Shown one piece after another: positions 44,890 through 53,863 of a stretch of DNA of 64,000 nucleotides. The notes below the pieces were generated by a model, which searched no databases, was not told where the DNA came from, and saw only the letters and a list, made by a program, of their open reading frames with translations. Every line of letters starts with the position of its first letter. Within the stretch, counting starts at the first letter, position 1. Position numbers and translations under genes: made by a program. The DNA lies in assembly GCA_963772825.1 (NCBI GenBank), contig CAVYYX010000013.1:1-64000 (forward strand). The letters are read 5' to 3'. Origin of the DNA: Desertimonas sp963772825 (GTDB lineage: Bacteria; Actinomycetota; Acidimicrobiia; Acidimicrobiales; Ilumatobacteraceae).

Positions 44890-45529
44890 TCACGCCAGCC
44901 GGAAACGCAGCATGGCTTCGGTGTCGTCGAGCGCCGCGCCGAGCAGTTCGACCCGTGTCTCGATCGTCGGCGCGGCGAGCAGCCGGTAGCGGTCGGCGGG
45001 CCCGATCGGCGCACGGGCGGCGAGCTGGTACACCGCACGTCCGACCTCCTCGCTCAGCTTCGAGCGGCGGCGTGGCACGCGCCGTCACCCGTCGCTCGCT
45101 CGCCTTGGCCAGCTCGTCGGCCAGCCGTCGGGTCTCCTCGATGCGCTCGATCAGGCGCTCGAGCGCCGGTCGCAATGCGGCGCCGTCGACCGGCTCGCCT
45201 TCCGGCCAGTCCTCGACGTCGCTGCGCGGATACGGGTTGTCGGCGAGCCACTCGAGCACGCTGACCCGACGGATTCCAGCGGCGGCGATCTCGAAACGTC
45301 CGCTGCCGAGCGGCACCACGCGGACGATGCGGGCGACGGTGCCGATCGACGTGCGGACGTCGCCGCCGCCGACCTCGCTGCCCCGCTCGATGAGGACCAC
45401 GCCGAACTCCGGAACGTCGGCGGCGAGACAATCGAGCACGAGCTGGCGGTAGCGAGGCTCGAACACGTTGAGCGGCAGGAGTTCGCCGGGCAAGACGACG
45501 TTGCCGAGCGGGAACATCGGCACGCGCAT
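44890..45529 (-). CDS. LON N-terminal (substrate-binding) domain protein, one frameshift
   Basis: About 213 residues. MFPLGNVVLPGELLPLNVFEPRYR is the hallmark LON-domain opening (shown in part as MFPLGNVVLPGELLPL), followed by GVVLIERGSEVGGGD and GSGRFEIAAAGIRR. The end (AVYQLAARAPIGPADRYRLL, DDTEAMLRF) is in another frame after about 45070. Span is 213 codons plus one base, so one extra base suffices. No protease or ATPase domain: it is a stand-alone LON domain, possibly a substrate-recruiting factor. Confidence 0.8.
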
Positions 45530-45540
45530 CGCCCCATTCT

Positions 45541-47022
45541 CTACCCCGGGCCGAGCTCGGCGGCGGTTGGACCAGCTGGGTACGCCGCGAGCACCTCCGC
45601 GAACGCATCCCAGATCGGCCGATACACCGTCTGCTCTGGCAGCGTGCCGACGCTGTTGAGGATCAGGGCGTACTCGATCGTCCCGCCGCCCTCCACCGGC
45701 AGGTAGCCGCTCAGCGCCTTGACCGCCGGAGGATCAGCGTTGTAGGGCTCGTTGTGCAACGTCCCGGTCTTACCGAGCAGGCGACCCTCCACGGCAGAGC
45801 CGACGAACACGTCGCTGAGCGTGGTGCCGTCCTGACCGGCCACCGGCAGCCCGGCGGCAAACCGATCGCCCGGCTCGTAGCGTTCGAGGATGCCCGTGAG
45901 CAACCGGCACGTGACCCGGTTCTCGTTGCTCAACCCCGACCCGTCGTCGACGATGACCCCGGTGGTGTCGAGCCCCATCTCGGCCAGCGCGGCGAGGGTC
46001 GCCGCCGCCCCTGCGGCGGTGGTCCCGCTGCCGCCAGACGCGACCCCCAGCTCCTTGAGCAGCAGCTCTGCGGTGTTGTTGTCACTCGATGCCTGCATCT
46101 CGGCGATGACCGCCGGCAGTGGTTGGGACTGGATCGACGCGACCACGGCTGCGTCGGCGGGCGCCGTTCCGGTGGTGACCTCACCGCCGATCGTGATCCC
46201 GCGCTCTTCGAGGAGGCGACCGAGCTCCTCGGCGGCACCGGCGTTGGGGTCGTTGGCCACCTGCCAGTCGTCGGTGAGGAAGCGAGCGTCGTTGACGAGC
46301 AGGGCATCGAGCGGTCCGGCCTCGGTGACGTGGAGGTCGTCCGGCCAGCTCGGGTGGAACCATTCGTCGTCGTACCGCGACCCGTCGCCGACGAGGTTTC
46401 CGTCGATGCGCGTGACCCCCGCGGCCGCCACTGCATCGGCGAGCGAGTTCAACGACGTGGCGTTGAGCACCGGGTAGCCATTGATCATCTCTGCCGGGTA
46501 GTCGTCCGTCGTCAATAACGGGTCGCCGCCGCCGACGAGGTAGAGGTCCCCGGACACCACCCCGCCAGTCACCGGCGCGCCGCGTACCTCCGTCGTGAAC
46601 ACATGCTCCGAGCCGAGCACCTCGAGGGCCGCCGCAGCGACGAGCAGCTTCTGGTTGCTCGCCGGGATCACCGGCAGGTCGGGGTTGTGGGCGCCGACCT
46701 CGTCACCGTCGAGTTGGACCACGACGCACGAGGTGGGGTCGAGGGTCCCCGCAAACGAGCCGACCGCCGCGGCAAAGCTGTCGTCGTTGAGGTCGCGGGC
46801 GATCAGTCCGGGGACCCGGCGGAACGACAGGAGCGGCGTGTTCAGCACCGGGGTTGGCGCTGCCGTGGCGGCCGGTGTGCTCGTCGTCGGGGGCAACGAC
46901 TCGACGGGCGCGCCGTCCTGGCCGGCTGCGTAGCGCCACAGACCGAACAGGGCGAGGGCCGGGAGCAGGACGACGGCGGCCAGGACGACGAACGGCGAGG
47001 CCGCCGTGGTGCTCCGGCTCAC
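45541..47022 (-). CDS. dacB: D-alanyl-D-alanine carboxypeptidase/endopeptidase (PBP4-type, S13)
   Basis: 493 residues. N-terminal membrane anchor/signal (FVVLAAVVLLPALALFGLW), Thr/Pro linker, then the S13 serine penicillin-binding domain. Active-site SxxK is S122-N-Q-K125 (IPASNQKLLVAA), SxN is SSDN (QASSDNNTAE), and KTG is in LLGKTGTLHN. The inserted domain II typical of DacB lies between. Trims peptidoglycan cross-links and stem peptides. GTG at 47022 overlaps the acyl-CoA synthetase stop. Confidence 0.9.
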   Translation of the reverse strand: MSRSTTAASPFVVLAAVVLLPALALFGLWRYAAGQDGAPVESLPPTTSTPAATAAPTPVLNTPLLSFRRVPGLIARDLNDDSFAAAVGSFAGTLDPTSCVVVQLDGDEVGAHNPDLPVIPASNQKLLVAAAALEVLGSEHVFTTEVRGAPVTGGVVSGDLYLVGGGDPLLTTDDYPAEMINGYPVLNATSLNSLADAVAAAGVTRIDGNLVGDGSRYDDEWFHPSWPDDLHVTEAGPLDALLVNDARFLTDDWQVANDPNAGAAEELGRLLEERGITIGGEVTTGTAPADAAVVASIQSQPLPAVIAEMQASSDNNTAELLLKELGVASGGSGTTAAGAAATLAALAEMGLDTTGVIVDDGSGLSNENRVTCRLLTGILERYEPGDRFAAGLPVAGQDGTTLSDVFVGSAVEGRLLGKTGTLHNEPYNADPPAVKALSGYLPVEGGGTIEYALILNSVGTLPEQTVYRPIWDAFAEVLAAYPAGPTAAELGPG

Positions 47023-49207
47023 CGCGTTCCGTCGGCCGGGTGCGGCGGGCGGGCGAGGACACGGCGTCGCTCGGCATCGCGCCACAGATGTCCGAGGGCG
47101 GTCACGGCCCGATTGCCGCTGGCGTAACACAGCCGTCCTGATGCCCGCACGGTCGCCGGGCCGGGATTGTCTGGGTCGGCGACGGCGAGCTCGGTGGCGA
47201 CGAGCACCGGCTTGCCGGTCGACTCGCTCAGCTCGGCCGCCGCCCGGGCGTAGCGGGTGTCCTGGCGCTCGTGAAACTCGACGATCCGCCCGAGGCCATG
47301 GTCTGGGAAGAAGGGGCCGTCACGCATCATCCGGCCCTGGTTCGACTGGATGCCGATACCGAGCAGGACGACAGCGTCGACGGACTCGTGTTCGGTCACC
47401 AACCGGAGCACCTCGGGAATCGTGTCACGCGTCTCGCCGCCGGCACAGTCAATCGGGTTGCTGCGACTCCACCGTGCAGGCAGCAGCTCGTCGATTGCCG
47501 CCAGGAGGTCCGCAGGGAGCTCGATCAGCTGGAGGTCGCGATCCCTCGTGATCGCGTCGGCGGTGACGACGCCCCAGCCGCCAGCGCTCGTGACGACGGC
47601 CACCCGTGGGCCGCGGGGTGCTGGCTGGGTGGCGAACGTGGCCGCCGCCTCGAACGCCTCCTCGACGCGTCGCCGCCCGGGTGACGCCGGCGGCCCGGCA
47701 CTCGCCGTCGAACACCTTGTCGTCGGCGGCGAGCGCTCCGGTGTGGCTCGCCGCGGCGCGTGCTCCCCCAGCCGTGGCACCGCCCTTCAGCAGCACGAGC
47801 GGCTTGCTCCGAGCCGCGGCGGCGAGCTGGTCGAACAGCGTCCGTCCGTCGGAGATCCCTTCGAGATAGGCCAGGCTGACATCCGTCGCCGGGTCGTCGG
47901 CGTAGTACGAGAGGTAGTCGGCGATCGACACCGCCGCGGCGTTGCCCGCCGAGACGGCGCGCGAGATTCCGACGCCCGTCGCCCTGGCGAGGTTGAGGAA
48001 GCTGGACACGAAGTTGCCGCTCTGGCTGGCGACGGCGATGCGCCCGGGAGGCGGGTACGGCGCGACGATCTGGGCACACAGCGACGCCGGCGTGCTGACG
48101 ACACCCTGGCCGTTCGGCCCGGCGAGGAGGATGCCCACCTCGTCGGCGACGGCGATCAGCTCGTCCTCGGCGAGTTTGCCGGCAGATCCCGCTTCGCCGT
48201 AACCGGCGGATGTCACGAATGCGGCCTTGATCCCCTTTCCGGCACACGCTTCGAGGAGGGCGCGGTTGGCGACCGGCGGCGTGCACACGAACACGAGGTC
48301 GACCAGTCCGTCGGGCAGCTCCGTGACGTCGGCAGCCGTCTGAACGCCGAGCACCTCGTCGCCGTTGAGGTTGGTGCCGAAGACGGCTCCGGCATACCCG
48401 GCGGCCAGCACGTTGTGCAGGGAGACGAACCCAAACTTTCCTGGATGGCTGGACGCCCCGGCCACGACGACACCCCGCGGCTCGAAGAGGGCGGCGAACT
48501 GCTCGGCAGAAGGCCGCGGTCGGCGGCGATGATGCGCCGGGCTCTCCATGTCCGCGGGGCGCATCTCGACCAGCGCGTCGACGGCGACTGGAGAGCCGTC
48601 GGCGTCGATGATCAGCGGGTTGACGTCGACGCTCGCCACGTCGTCGCGTTCGGCGATCACCCGGCCGAGGGCTACGAGCGCCGACGCTAGTGCGTCACGA
48701 TCCACCGCCGCCTCGCCGCGGAACGGGCCGAACAGGGCACTCGTCCGAAGGTCGGAGATCATCCGGTGCGCCATGCCCGTGTCGACGGGGGCCGGGCGGA
48801 ACACGACGTCACCGATCGCTTCGGCGAGCACGCCGCCGATTCCGAGCATCACGGTCGGCCCGAACTGCGGATCGCGTAAGGCCCCGGCGATCAGCTCGCG
48901 CATCCCGCGGATCATCGGGGCGACGAGCAACTCGACCTCGCCATCACCGGACTGCACGGAACCGAGCAGCGACGTGGCTGCCTCGTGCACGGCGGTTGGG
49001 TCGGCGAGGCCGAGGCGAACGAGGCCGCGCTCGCTCTTGTGGGCGATGCCCTCGCCGCTCAACTTGAGCACGACCGGATAGCCGAGCTCGGCGGCGGCCG
49101 CAGCTGCGGCCTCCGCGTCGGGGGCGATCCGCTCCGGCGCCAGCGGAAGGCCGTAGGCCGCCCAGCAAGTCCTTGGACGCTCGCTCCGACAGCGTCGCCA
49201 CCGTCAC
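47019..49207 (-). CDS. Acyl-CoA synthetase (NDP-forming) / acetyl-CoA synthetase family, two frameshifts
   Basis: About 729 residues in domain order ATP-grasp, CoA-binding, succinyl-CoA-ligase-like. ATP-grasp: APERIAPDAEAAAAA then YPVVLKLSGEGIAHKSERG. CoA-binding Rossmann: GVVVAGASSHPGKFGF. Ligase: LLAGPNGQGV, and the phospho-His region AASHTGALAADDKVF. Frame changes occur near 49160 and near 47690; each fits one extra base (span 729 codons plus two). Converts an organic acid, ATP and CoA to acyl-CoA; the acid is unknown. GTG start overlaps the thioesterase stop (GTGA). Confidence 0.82.
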
Positions 49208-49650
49208 GCCCGGACGATGAACGTCGAGATCGCCTTGGCGATCAACCGCTCGGTGCTGGCGGCGCGCACCTCGCTCTCGCCGAACACTGTGCGCCGACCA
49301 CGCCGCACGATCCATCCTTCGGCCACGGCGTCCTCGTCGACCAGGCTGTCGACGAACTGCACGTGGAGATCGACGGTCGAGTAGACCGCCCCAGCGGGGA
49401 GCGTGACGCCGATCGCCGGGACGAGCACGGAGTCGAGCAACGAGGCCAGGGCACCTCCGTGGACGATGCCTCCGGCATGCAGCAGTTCAGCACGGAACGG
49501 CATGCGCATGCGGCAGTAGCCGTCGCGCACGTCCTCGACACTGAGCCCGAGCAGCTGCGGAAACAGCGTCTGCCCGCTGGCGGCGAACTTGTGCCAGCGG
49601 GCCGCTGCTGCCGGGTCGACATCAGCGAACTGATCGGCACGCGGCGACAC
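49204..49650 (-). CDS. PaaI-type hotdog thioesterase
   Basis: 148 residues. The 4HBT signature LHAGGIVHGGALASLLDSVL near residue 57 holds the HGG motif and the following Asp. STVDLHVQFVDSL and AEGWIVRRGRRTVFGESEV are the strand pairs of the hotdog fold. Hydrolyses acyl- or phenylacetyl-CoA type thioesters. It overlaps the acyl-CoA synthetase start, so the pair may balance one CoA ester. Confidence 0.9.
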   Translation of the reverse strand: MSPRADQFADVDPAAAARWHKFAASGQTLFPQLLGLSVEDVRDGYCRMRMPFRAELLHAGGIVHGGALASLLDSVLVPAIGVTLPAGAVYSTVDLHVQFVDSLVDEDAVAEGWIVRRGRRTVFGESEVRAASTERLIAKAISTFIVRA

Positions 49651-49721
49651 CGGCGCGAAGGTAGCCGGTGATCGCCGCCTGCCAGTGGGTGGACGGCTGC
49701 CGTCGGGTTGACGGCCGGCCG

Positions 49722-50309
49722 TCAGCCGAGCTCGGCCACGTCGACCAGACGATCGTCCTCGGGGCTGTAGAAGACGGACTGCGGGCCGACGCTCGCGACC
49801 ACCTCGAAGGTCAGCACGAGATCGACCGTTTCGCCGTTGGCGAGGTCGGCCTCGGTGGTGATGTCCTCGTCGCTCTCGGCCTGCGCGGCGCTGGCGACGG
49901 AAGCGGCGTCGGTCACGAACCCATGAGCACTCTGGAGGATGAAGTCGTCGACGCTGACGCCGAAGGTTCCCTCCGTGATCTCACTGGCAACGTTGACCGA
50001 GACCTGCACGTACTCGTTGCCGGCATCGGGGTCCTCGCCCTCCTCGTAGTCGGCCCAGCCGACCTCGCTGCCAATAACCGTGATCGTGGCGACAGCGTTG
50101 CCGGAGTCGTCGTAGACCGTCACCGCCTCTGACGGCGCTGTCTCGGACGCTGGTGTTTCGGTGGCCGCCGCCGGTTCGGAGGCCGTCGGCTCCATGGTGT
50201 CGGCGGGCGCGATGCCTGGCGGTTCGGTTCCGGGCGTGGTGGTCGCCGCGGCCAAGCCTGCCGGAAGTAGGGCGGCGAGGGCGGCTCCGGTCATGACGAT
50301 TCGGCGCAC
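49722..50309 (-). CDS. Secreted protein with DUF4352-like beta domain
   Basis: 195 residues. GTG at 50309 gives a signal peptide RRIVMTGAALAALLPAGLAA, with a GGATC ribosome-binding sequence upstream. A Thr/Glu/Ala/Pro linker follows (residues 25-65), then a beta-sandwich-like domain (AVATITVIGSEVGWADYEEG, YVQVSVNVASEITEG, VDLVLTFEV) similar to the DUF4352/TelA-like exported domain. No Cys. Role unknown; probably extracellular or wall-associated. Confidence 0.7.
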   Translation of the reverse strand: MRRIVMTGAALAALLPAGLAAATTTPGTEPPGIAPADTMEPTASEPAAATETPASETAPSEAVTVYDDSGNAVATITVIGSEVGWADYEEGEDPDAGNEYVQVSVNVASEITEGTFGVSVDDFILQSAHGFVTDAASVASAAQAESDEDITTEADLANGETVDLVLTFEVVASVGPQSVFYSPEDDRLVDVAELG

Positions 50310-50413
50310 TGGTTGATCCTTTCGTCTGGCACCGGCGCGGTGCCGGCACTGTGGCCGCGTCACGACGCGGCGATCATTCAGTTACCGATTTCGAGCGAGT
50401 TGAACCGCGCGCC

Positions 50414-51070
50414 TCAGGGCACGAGGGCAGCGCGGAAGAACGCGAAGACGTGTTCGCGACGCCGTTCGAGGGCGCGTGGATCGAGCGGGTCGATGTCGAG
50501 CAGACCTTCGAGAAACGGGGCGTCGCTGAAGTAGCTGAGCAACGCTCCGTAGCCGGTGAGCAAGAGCTGCTCGGCGTCGAGGCGGCGGAACGTACCGGCA
50601 TCCATCTCGGCCTCGAAGTAGGCGACCGCCTGATCGAACATCGGGCGGAGCACCGACGCGAGATCGATCGTCAGGTGGCCGCTGCCGTCGATCGCGGCTC
50701 GGCGGACGAGCCGGACGTAGTCGGGGTTGTCGGCGAAGTAGTCGAATCCGGCGTGGAGCACGAGCTCGACCTTCGCCCAGCCCTGCCCGGTGGAAGCGAC
50801 GGCGACGACGAGGCGCCGGAACCAGTCCGACAGCAGGCGCTCGAAGACCTCGCCATAGAGCGCCTCTTTGGAGGAGAAGTGATGCAGCAGGCTCGGTCGG
50901 CGGATCCCGACGCCGGCGGCGATGTCGTTGAGCGAGGTGCCCTCGTAGCCGTTGGCGCCGAAGCAAGCGACCGCCTCGTCGAGGATCAACTCGCGCGTCG
51001 TGCGTGCGGGGGCATTGTCCGAGGACTCGTCGGCGACCTCGCGGAGGTCCTCGTGGGGGGGCGACACCAT
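50414..51070 (-). CDS. TetR-family transcriptional regulator
   Basis: 218 residues. DNA-binding helix-turn-helix TRELILDEAVACFGANGYEG then TSLNDIAAGVGIRRPSLLHHF (shown in part as LNDIAAGVGIRRPSLLHHFS). The ligand domain is helical with no recognisable specificity. A perfect 18-bp palindrome, the likely operator, lies 25 bases before the start and between this gene and the divergent desaturase remnant, so the regulator probably controlled membrane-lipid desaturation. Confidence 0.92.
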   Translation of the reverse strand: MVSPPHEDLREVADESSDNAPARTTRELILDEAVACFGANGYEGTSLNDIAAGVGIRRPSLLHHFSSKEALYGEVFERLLSDWFRRLVVAVASTGQGWAKVELVLHAGFDYFADNPDYVRLVRRAAIDGSGHLTIDLASVLRPMFDQAVAYFEAEMDAGTFRRLDAEQLLLTGYGALLSYFSDAPFLEGLLDIDPLDPRALERRREHVFAFFRAALVP

Positions 51071-51094
51071 CGTCAGCGTAGCGACTGTTGCGCC

Positions 51095-51112
51095 CTACCT
51101 ACCGGTAGGTAG
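51095..51112. promoter_or_regulatory. Perfect 18-bp palindromic operator for TetR
   Basis: CTACCTACCGGTAGGTAG is its own reverse complement over all 18 bases. It sits 24 bases upstream of the tetR start and 18 bases upstream of the desaturase start, the normal place for autoregulation and control of a divergent target. Confidence 0.8.
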
Positions 51113-51130
51113 AGCCGCTCTTCTGGGCGG

Positions 51131-51647
51131 ATGCGAACCGTGGTGCTGGCCATCCTCATCGGTGTCACGCTTTCGCTGGTCGCCAACCTGGCGACCACCG
51201 TGTACCTGCATCGTGCGCTCGCCCACCGCGCCCTGATGCTGCGACCACCCGCCGAGCACGTGTTCCGGTTCGTCATCTGGGTGACGACGGGGATCCGCCC
51301 GTGCCAGTGGGTCGCCGTGCACCGCAAGCACCACCTTATAATCTGGCGGGTTCGGCTGCCGTGAACGCGATCGGCCACCACTTCGGCCGCCGCCCCTACG
51401 ACAACAACGCCGGCAACCTGCAGTGGCTGGCGTTCGTGACCGCCGGCGAGGGCTTGCACAACAACCACCATGCCAAGCCGACGGCGGCGAAGCTCTCCCA
51501 CCGTGGTACGAGATCGACCCCGGGTGGTGGTTGATCAAGATCCTGACGTGGATGCGGCTCGCGCGCCTCCGGGTGATGACCGGCGCCGCCCGCCGCAGCG
51601 CCCAAATGTCGTCCGCTAGAGCGCCTGCTCCAGCAGGTTCCAGTTGA
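51131..51647 (+). pseudogene. Fatty-acid desaturase (acyl-lipid delta-9 type), internally deleted
   Basis: All three histidine boxes are present but in different frames: HRALAH (frame 1), VHRKHH, then HNNHH in the segment AGEGLHNNHHAKPT. The N-terminal helix VVLAILIGVTLSLVANL is intact. Directly after VHRKHH the usual 100 or so residues (second membrane pair) are missing, and the text jumps to AVNAIGHHFGRRPYDNNAGN, then shifts again to YEIDPGWWLIKILTWMRLA. About 170 of the usual 300 residues remain. The end overlaps sodB by 32 bases. Loss by deletion, not just a base error. Confidence 0.8.
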
Positions 51648-52191
51648 TCAGGTTGTCGAGGAACGCGTCGACATAGTTCGGACGTGCGTTGCGGTAGTCG
51701 ATGTAGTAGGCGTGCTCCCACACGTCGCACGTGAGCACGGCGTTCGAGCCGTGCTTCAGGGGGAGGTCGGCGTTGCCGGTCGCCGAGATCGCCAGCTTGC
51801 CGTTGTCGTACGTCAGCCAGGCCCAGCCTGAGCCGAACTGACCGGTGGCGGCCGCCTTGAAGTCCTCGCGGAACTTGTCGTAGCTGCCGAAGTGCTCGTT
51901 GACCGCGTCGCCGGCGGCACCGCTCGGCGCACCCCCGCCGCCGGGAGCCATCGAGTTCCAGTACAGCGTGTGGTTCCACACCTGGGCGGCCTGGTTGAAC
52001 AGCTTGCCCTCGGCCTTGCCGATGATGTCCTCGAGACTGGCGTCCTCGTCAGGAGTGCCGCCGACGAGCTGGTTGAGCGTGTCGACGTACGCCTTGTGGT
52101 GCTTGCCGTAGTGGTAGTCGAACGTTTCGGCAGACAAGTACGGCTCGAGGGCATTGGTCGCGTACGGGAGCTCGGGCAACGTGAACGCCAT
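51616..52191 (-). CDS. sod: Superoxide dismutase, Fe/Mn family
   Basis: 191 residues. Metal ligands: His27 in FDYHYGKHHKAYVDTLN, His in QVWNHTLYWNSM, Asp and His in LTCDVWEHAYYIDYRNARPNY. The active-site lid FGSGWAWLTYDNGKL is typical. Fe versus Mn preference cannot be fixed from residues alone, although the length and the GGGGAPSG loop are more iron-type. Converts superoxide to O2 and H2O2 in the cytoplasm. ATG at 52191 preceded by GGAAC. Confidence 0.95.
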   Translation of the reverse strand: MAFTLPELPYATNALEPYLSAETFDYHYGKHHKAYVDTLNQLVGGTPDEDASLEDIIGKAEGKLFNQAAQVWNHTLYWNSMAPGGGGAPSGAAGDAVNEHFGSYDKFREDFKAAATGQFGSGWAWLTYDNGKLAISATGNADLPLKHGSNAVLTCDVWEHAYYIDYRNARPNYVDAFLDNLINWNLLEQAL

Positions 52192-52265
52192 GGCGGTTCC
52201 TTTCGACGGTCGATCTTTGCGTCTTCTGGCATAGCAGCATTTCGCAACTCATCGCTAACTCCCAC

Positions 52266-52327
52266 TGCGTTCCCCGGCCACGCAGGCCGCGCTTGGACGC
52301 TCCTCGGCTGGCGCCTCGTCGCTCGCA
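52266..52327. repeat. Interspersed repeat, family C copy 3
   Basis: TGCGTTCCCCGGCCACGCAG begins the element; CTCCTCGGCTGGCGCCTCGT and CGCTCGC end it. It fills most of the 157-base gap between sod and the following + strand gene, and shares both conserved blocks with 35169-35230 (opposite strand) and 43957-44018. Confidence 0.6.
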
Positions 52328-52348
52328 ACTTGTCGCTACCTTGGACTG

Positions 52349-52762
52349 ATGCACATCGTGTCGGCGCTGTTCGTCGAGAACTTCGAGATGCGCCAAGCAC
52401 CGGGGCCGTCGACGCGGATCGATCTGACGGGGGCGATGTTCTCGATGGCGGCTCCGTCGCCGGTCCCGCTGACGATCGCACCGCACCTCGTCGCCCTCAT
52501 CTACTGCCGCGCGGACGAACCCGGTCAAGGCGTGTTCGAGGTCGTCTTCCGCCGCACCGACGATCCCGGCGCGCCGGCGAGCGACGACGATCAAGTGGCC
52601 CGCAACGTCAGCCCGTTCACGGTCGAACCGGGCAAGTTCACCTACCGGCTCGTCCGCGGCGAGCTGGAGTTCGCCGACTACGGGCAGGTCTTCGCCCACT
52701 GCCGGATCGACCAAGGGCCGTGGCTCGTGGTGCCGTTCACGCTGTTGCCCCCTGCCGACTGA
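52349..52762 (+). CDS. Conserved hypothetical protein, beta-rich
   Basis: 137 residues, mostly predicted beta strands: MHIVSALFVENFEMR, FSMAAPSPVPLTIAPHLVAL, GVFEVVFRRTDD, FTYRLVRGELEF and GPWLVVPFTL. The pattern suggests a small jelly-roll or immunoglobulin-like cytosolic domain. No catalytic motif, no signal peptide. ATG at 52349, 21 bases after the family-C repeat. Single gene between sod and the convergent pirin gene. Function unknown. Confidence 0.7.
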   Translation: MHIVSALFVENFEMRQAPGPSTRIDLTGAMFSMAAPSPVPLTIAPHLVALIYCRADEPGQGVFEVVFRRTDDPGAPASDDDQVARNVSPFTVEPGKFTYRLVRGELEFADYGQVFAHCRIDQGPWLVVPFTLLPPAD

Positions 52763-52831
52763 GCCTCGAGCTGACTCGCCATCAGCCCGGTTCACGGCGT
52801 CAGGACTGCCGATGGCCGCGTCGTACGCCGC

Positions 52832-53794
52832 TCAGCGCCGATGGAACGGCAGCGAAGCACGGCTCCACGGCGGCGGAGGGGCAGGGACCGTGGCAAGCGT
52901 CGACGTCACCGCGCCGAAGCGGTCGTTGCCCGACTGCCAGTCGACGTAGGCGGCGTCGATCTCCTGATGGTCGCGGGCCACGAAGTTCCACCACATCACG
53001 GGAGGTGCCTCGAAAGGCGCTCCGCCGATGAGCAGCGCACGCGCCCGGTCGTCGGCGATGATCACGAGCTCGTCGCGCCCACTCCCGAGATAGGCGAGGT
53101 GGTCCGTCTCGACGACGTGCTCACCGAGGGTGACGACGCCATCGATCAACACGATGGCGTGCTCGTGTTCGGGCTGCACGGGGACGACACTGCGGCCCGG
53201 GCGGAGGACGAGCTCGACGCCGATCAGGTCGGTGTCCCGGCGCGCAGGTGACTCGGTGCCGGCGAGTCCGCCGATCATGACGGTTGCCGTGGCCGCCGCC
53301 AGCTCGACCTGAGGGAGCTCGTCGTGGTGTTCGAACGCCGCTGGGCCATTGCGTGTCAGGTCCGGCTGGGCGACCCACAGCTGCGTCCCGTGCAGGCGGC
53401 CGCGGAAGCTCGACGGAGTCTCCTCGGCATGGGCGACGCCGCGGCCGGCCGACATCACGTTGAGTTCGCCGGGTCTGATCACCTGCTCGGAGCCGAGGCT
53501 GTCACGGTGCACGACCTCACCGGAGATCAGCCAGGTCACGGTCTGCAAACCGATGTGCGGGTGCGGTCCGACCTGCAACCCGAGATCGCCGTTGCCGACG
53601 AGCTCCTCGAGAGCGTGATCGAGGAAGCACCATGGCCCGACGGTGCGCCGCCGGCGCGTCGGAAGGGCGCGGCGAACGGTTGTCGTTCCCACCTGGGCTA
53701 GCCGGCTCGGCGTCAGTTCGACCGCTGGCCCGGTCGGTGGCGTCGGCGCCGCCTCGACGGTGGCGAGATCCTCGGCGCGGACTGGACCGCTCAT
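52832..53794 (-). CDS. Pirin-family cupin protein
   Basis: 320 residues with two cupin domains. The metal site of pirin is present: GPHPHIGLQTVTWLISGEVVHRD (His-x-His, later His), then RGVAHAEETP with the last His and Glu. C-terminal cupin: VLIDGVVTLGEHVVETDHL. The end PPVMWWNFVARDHQEIDAAY is the typical pirin-C closing. Pirins may act as quercetinases or as redox-sensing partners; no activity can be assigned here. Divergent from transketolase. Confidence 0.9.
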   Translation of the reverse strand: MSGPVRAEDLATVEAAPTPPTGPAVELTPSRLAQVGTTTVRRALPTRRRRTVGPWCFLDHALEELVGNGDLGLQVGPHPHIGLQTVTWLISGEVVHRDSLGSEQVIRPGELNVMSAGRGVAHAEETPSSFRGRLHGTQLWVAQPDLTRNGPAAFEHHDELPQVELAAATATVMIGGLAGTESPARRDTDLIGVELVLRPGRSVVPVQPEHEHAIVLIDGVVTLGEHVVETDHLAYLGSGRDELVIIADDRARALLIGGAPFEAPPVMWWNFVARDHQEIDAAYVDWQSGNDRFGAVTSTLATVPAPPPPWSRASLPFHRR

Positions 53795-53863
53795 CGCTCA
53801 ATCTTGCCCTCCAAGGTGCAGTCGGGTCATCGTTTGCCGCCACCGGGAATAGGGTCAGGTGTG

